From assembly GCA_016194835.1 (NCBI GenBank), contig JACQAU010000103.1:1-13922 (forward strand): a stretch of 13,922 bases of DNA, given 5' to 3'. Of the stretch, positions 13,443 through 13,922 are shown in pieces. This stretch comes from Deltaproteobacteria bacterium. GTDB taxonomy: Bacteria; Bdellovibrionota; UBA1018. The notes beneath the pieces are model-generated. The model saw only the letters and a list, made by a program, of their open reading frames with translations. It was not told the origin of the DNA and made no database searches. Within the stretch, counting starts at the first letter, position 1, and each line of letters begins with the position of its first letter. The position numbers and the translations under genes were made by a program.

Positions 13443-13915
13443 ATATTACATTAGAAAATATTTTATCACTTGAGCCAAAAGCCACAATGCCAAAAACCAC
13501 AATGCCAAAGGCAGATCACATAGCTGTGTGTGTTCCTGCTGAATGTTTTTATTCATTTATGCAAAAAATCAAGACGGAGTTTTCTTTTGATTTTTTACTT
13601 TCGCATACTGCGGTAGATTGGCAAAATAGTTTTGAGCTGATTTATTATTTATATTCGGTTTTGCATAAGAGCTATGTATTGGTTTCAGTGAGTATTCCAC
13701 GTGAAAATCCACATATTTTGTCAGTTCAGACTCTGTGGAGAACGGCGGAGTTTCAAGAAAGAGAAGTTTATGACCTTTTTGGTGTGATCTATGACAATCA
13801 TCCAGATTTGAGAAGGCTATTTCTAGAAGACGAGTGGCAAGGTTTCCCGTTACGCAAAGATTATAAAGACGATTTTGTGCTAACACCAGAAATGGAGAAA
13901 GGTCTCAATGAGTAG
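13439..13915 (+). CDS. nuoC: NADH-quinone oxidoreductase subunit C (30 kDa)
   Basis: 158 residues. The family signature REVYDLFGVIYDNHPDLRRLFLEDEWQGFPLRKDY occupies about residues 107-142. It is separate from NuoD, not a CD fusion. ATG 13439 overlaps the nuoB stop (ATGA), the natural choice; two later ATGs at 13488 and 13503, within a 15-bp tandem repeat, could give shorter products. The segment ATMPKTTMPK (15-24) encoded by that repeat is not part of the conserved domain. The C-terminus LTPEMEKGLNE is compact, so the protein is at the short end of the family. The stop lies just inside the probable nuoD start. Confidence 0.95.
   Translation: MNITLENILSLEPKATMPKTTMPKADHIAVCVPAECFYSFMQKIKTEFSFDFLLSHTAVDWQNSFELIYYLYSVLHKSYVLVSVSIPRENPHILSVQTLWRTAEFQEREVYDLFGVIYDNHPDLRRLFLEDEWQGFPLRKDYKDDFVLTPEMEKGLNE
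13482..13511 (+). repeat. 15-bp tandem duplication at the start of nuoC
   Basis: CCACAATGCCAAAAA (13482-13496) and CCACAATGCCAAAGG (13497-13511) are adjacent and differ at two bases. Each adds one in-frame ATG and an MPK tripeptide. Confidence 0.85.
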
Positions 13916-13922
13916 CTTAGAA
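13908..13922 (+). CDS. nuoD: Probable nuoD, first five codons (cut by window)
   Basis: ATG 13908 opens a frame that reads MSSLE to the window edge and overlaps the nuoC stop by 8 bp, the same arrangement as the preceding junctions. nuoD normally follows nuoC. Too little sequence is present for similarity; the call rests on gene order. Confidence 0.5.

Overview
The window comes from an AT-rich bacterial chromosome. A NuoA-NuoB-NuoC complex I start, a split proton-translocating transhydrogenase, a KorAB-type 2-oxoacid:ferredoxin oxidoreductase and PdxA (DXP-dependent vitamin B6 pathway) suggest a Gram-negative bacterium with respiratory metabolism. I cannot place it to a phylum from sequence alone. 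Three zones are visible: a minus-strand metabolic pair at the left edge, an accessory island in the middle, and a long plus-strand bioenergetic operon on the right.

Left zone (1-1865, minus strand): a zinc alcohol dehydrogenase of the cinnamyl-alcohol-dehydrogenase type, followed after 4 nt by pdxA, whose 3' end lies outside the window.

Middle island (about 1919-6516). It contains a small radical SAM protein (minus), two convergent AAA_14/DUF4143-type ATPases (2981-4153 plus, 4230-5456 minus), an 80-codon open frame without a usable start codon (5750-5992 minus), and an overlapping DUF4160/DUF2442 pair (plus). The island is held together by two families of short repeats. 'T' (about 34-39 bp, three copies at 1919, 4177 and 5752) lies at or just past the 3' end of each of the three minus-strand genes. 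'H' (117 bp, two copies at 2641 and 5934, ungapped, 102/117 identical by eye) covers the first 20 codons and the upstream region of the radical SAM gene and of the 80-codon frame. The 80-codon frame is therefore a chimera: radical SAM ends around a ribbon-helix-helix antitoxin-like middle. The island also has a 21-bp perfect hairpin, a 12-bp palindrome, and a strong sigma70-type promoter placed so close to the second ATPase that its mRNA would be leaderless.

Right zone (6727-13922, plus strand): pntAA-pntAB-pntB-korA-korB-nuoA-nuoB-nuoC and the first codons of a probable nuoD, with overlaps or gaps of at most 14 nt and no visible internal terminator. Transhydrogenase links NADH/NADPH to the proton gradient, Kor makes reduced ferredoxin from 2-oxoglutarate, and complex I feeds electrons to quinone. 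Their co-transcription suggests one redox unit in which Kor-reduced ferredoxin or flavodoxin might feed complex I.

The metabolic assignments are secure from motifs. Functions of the island genes are family-level only. The repeat structure and the chimera are seen directly in the sequence, while the cassette-exchange reading of them is inference.
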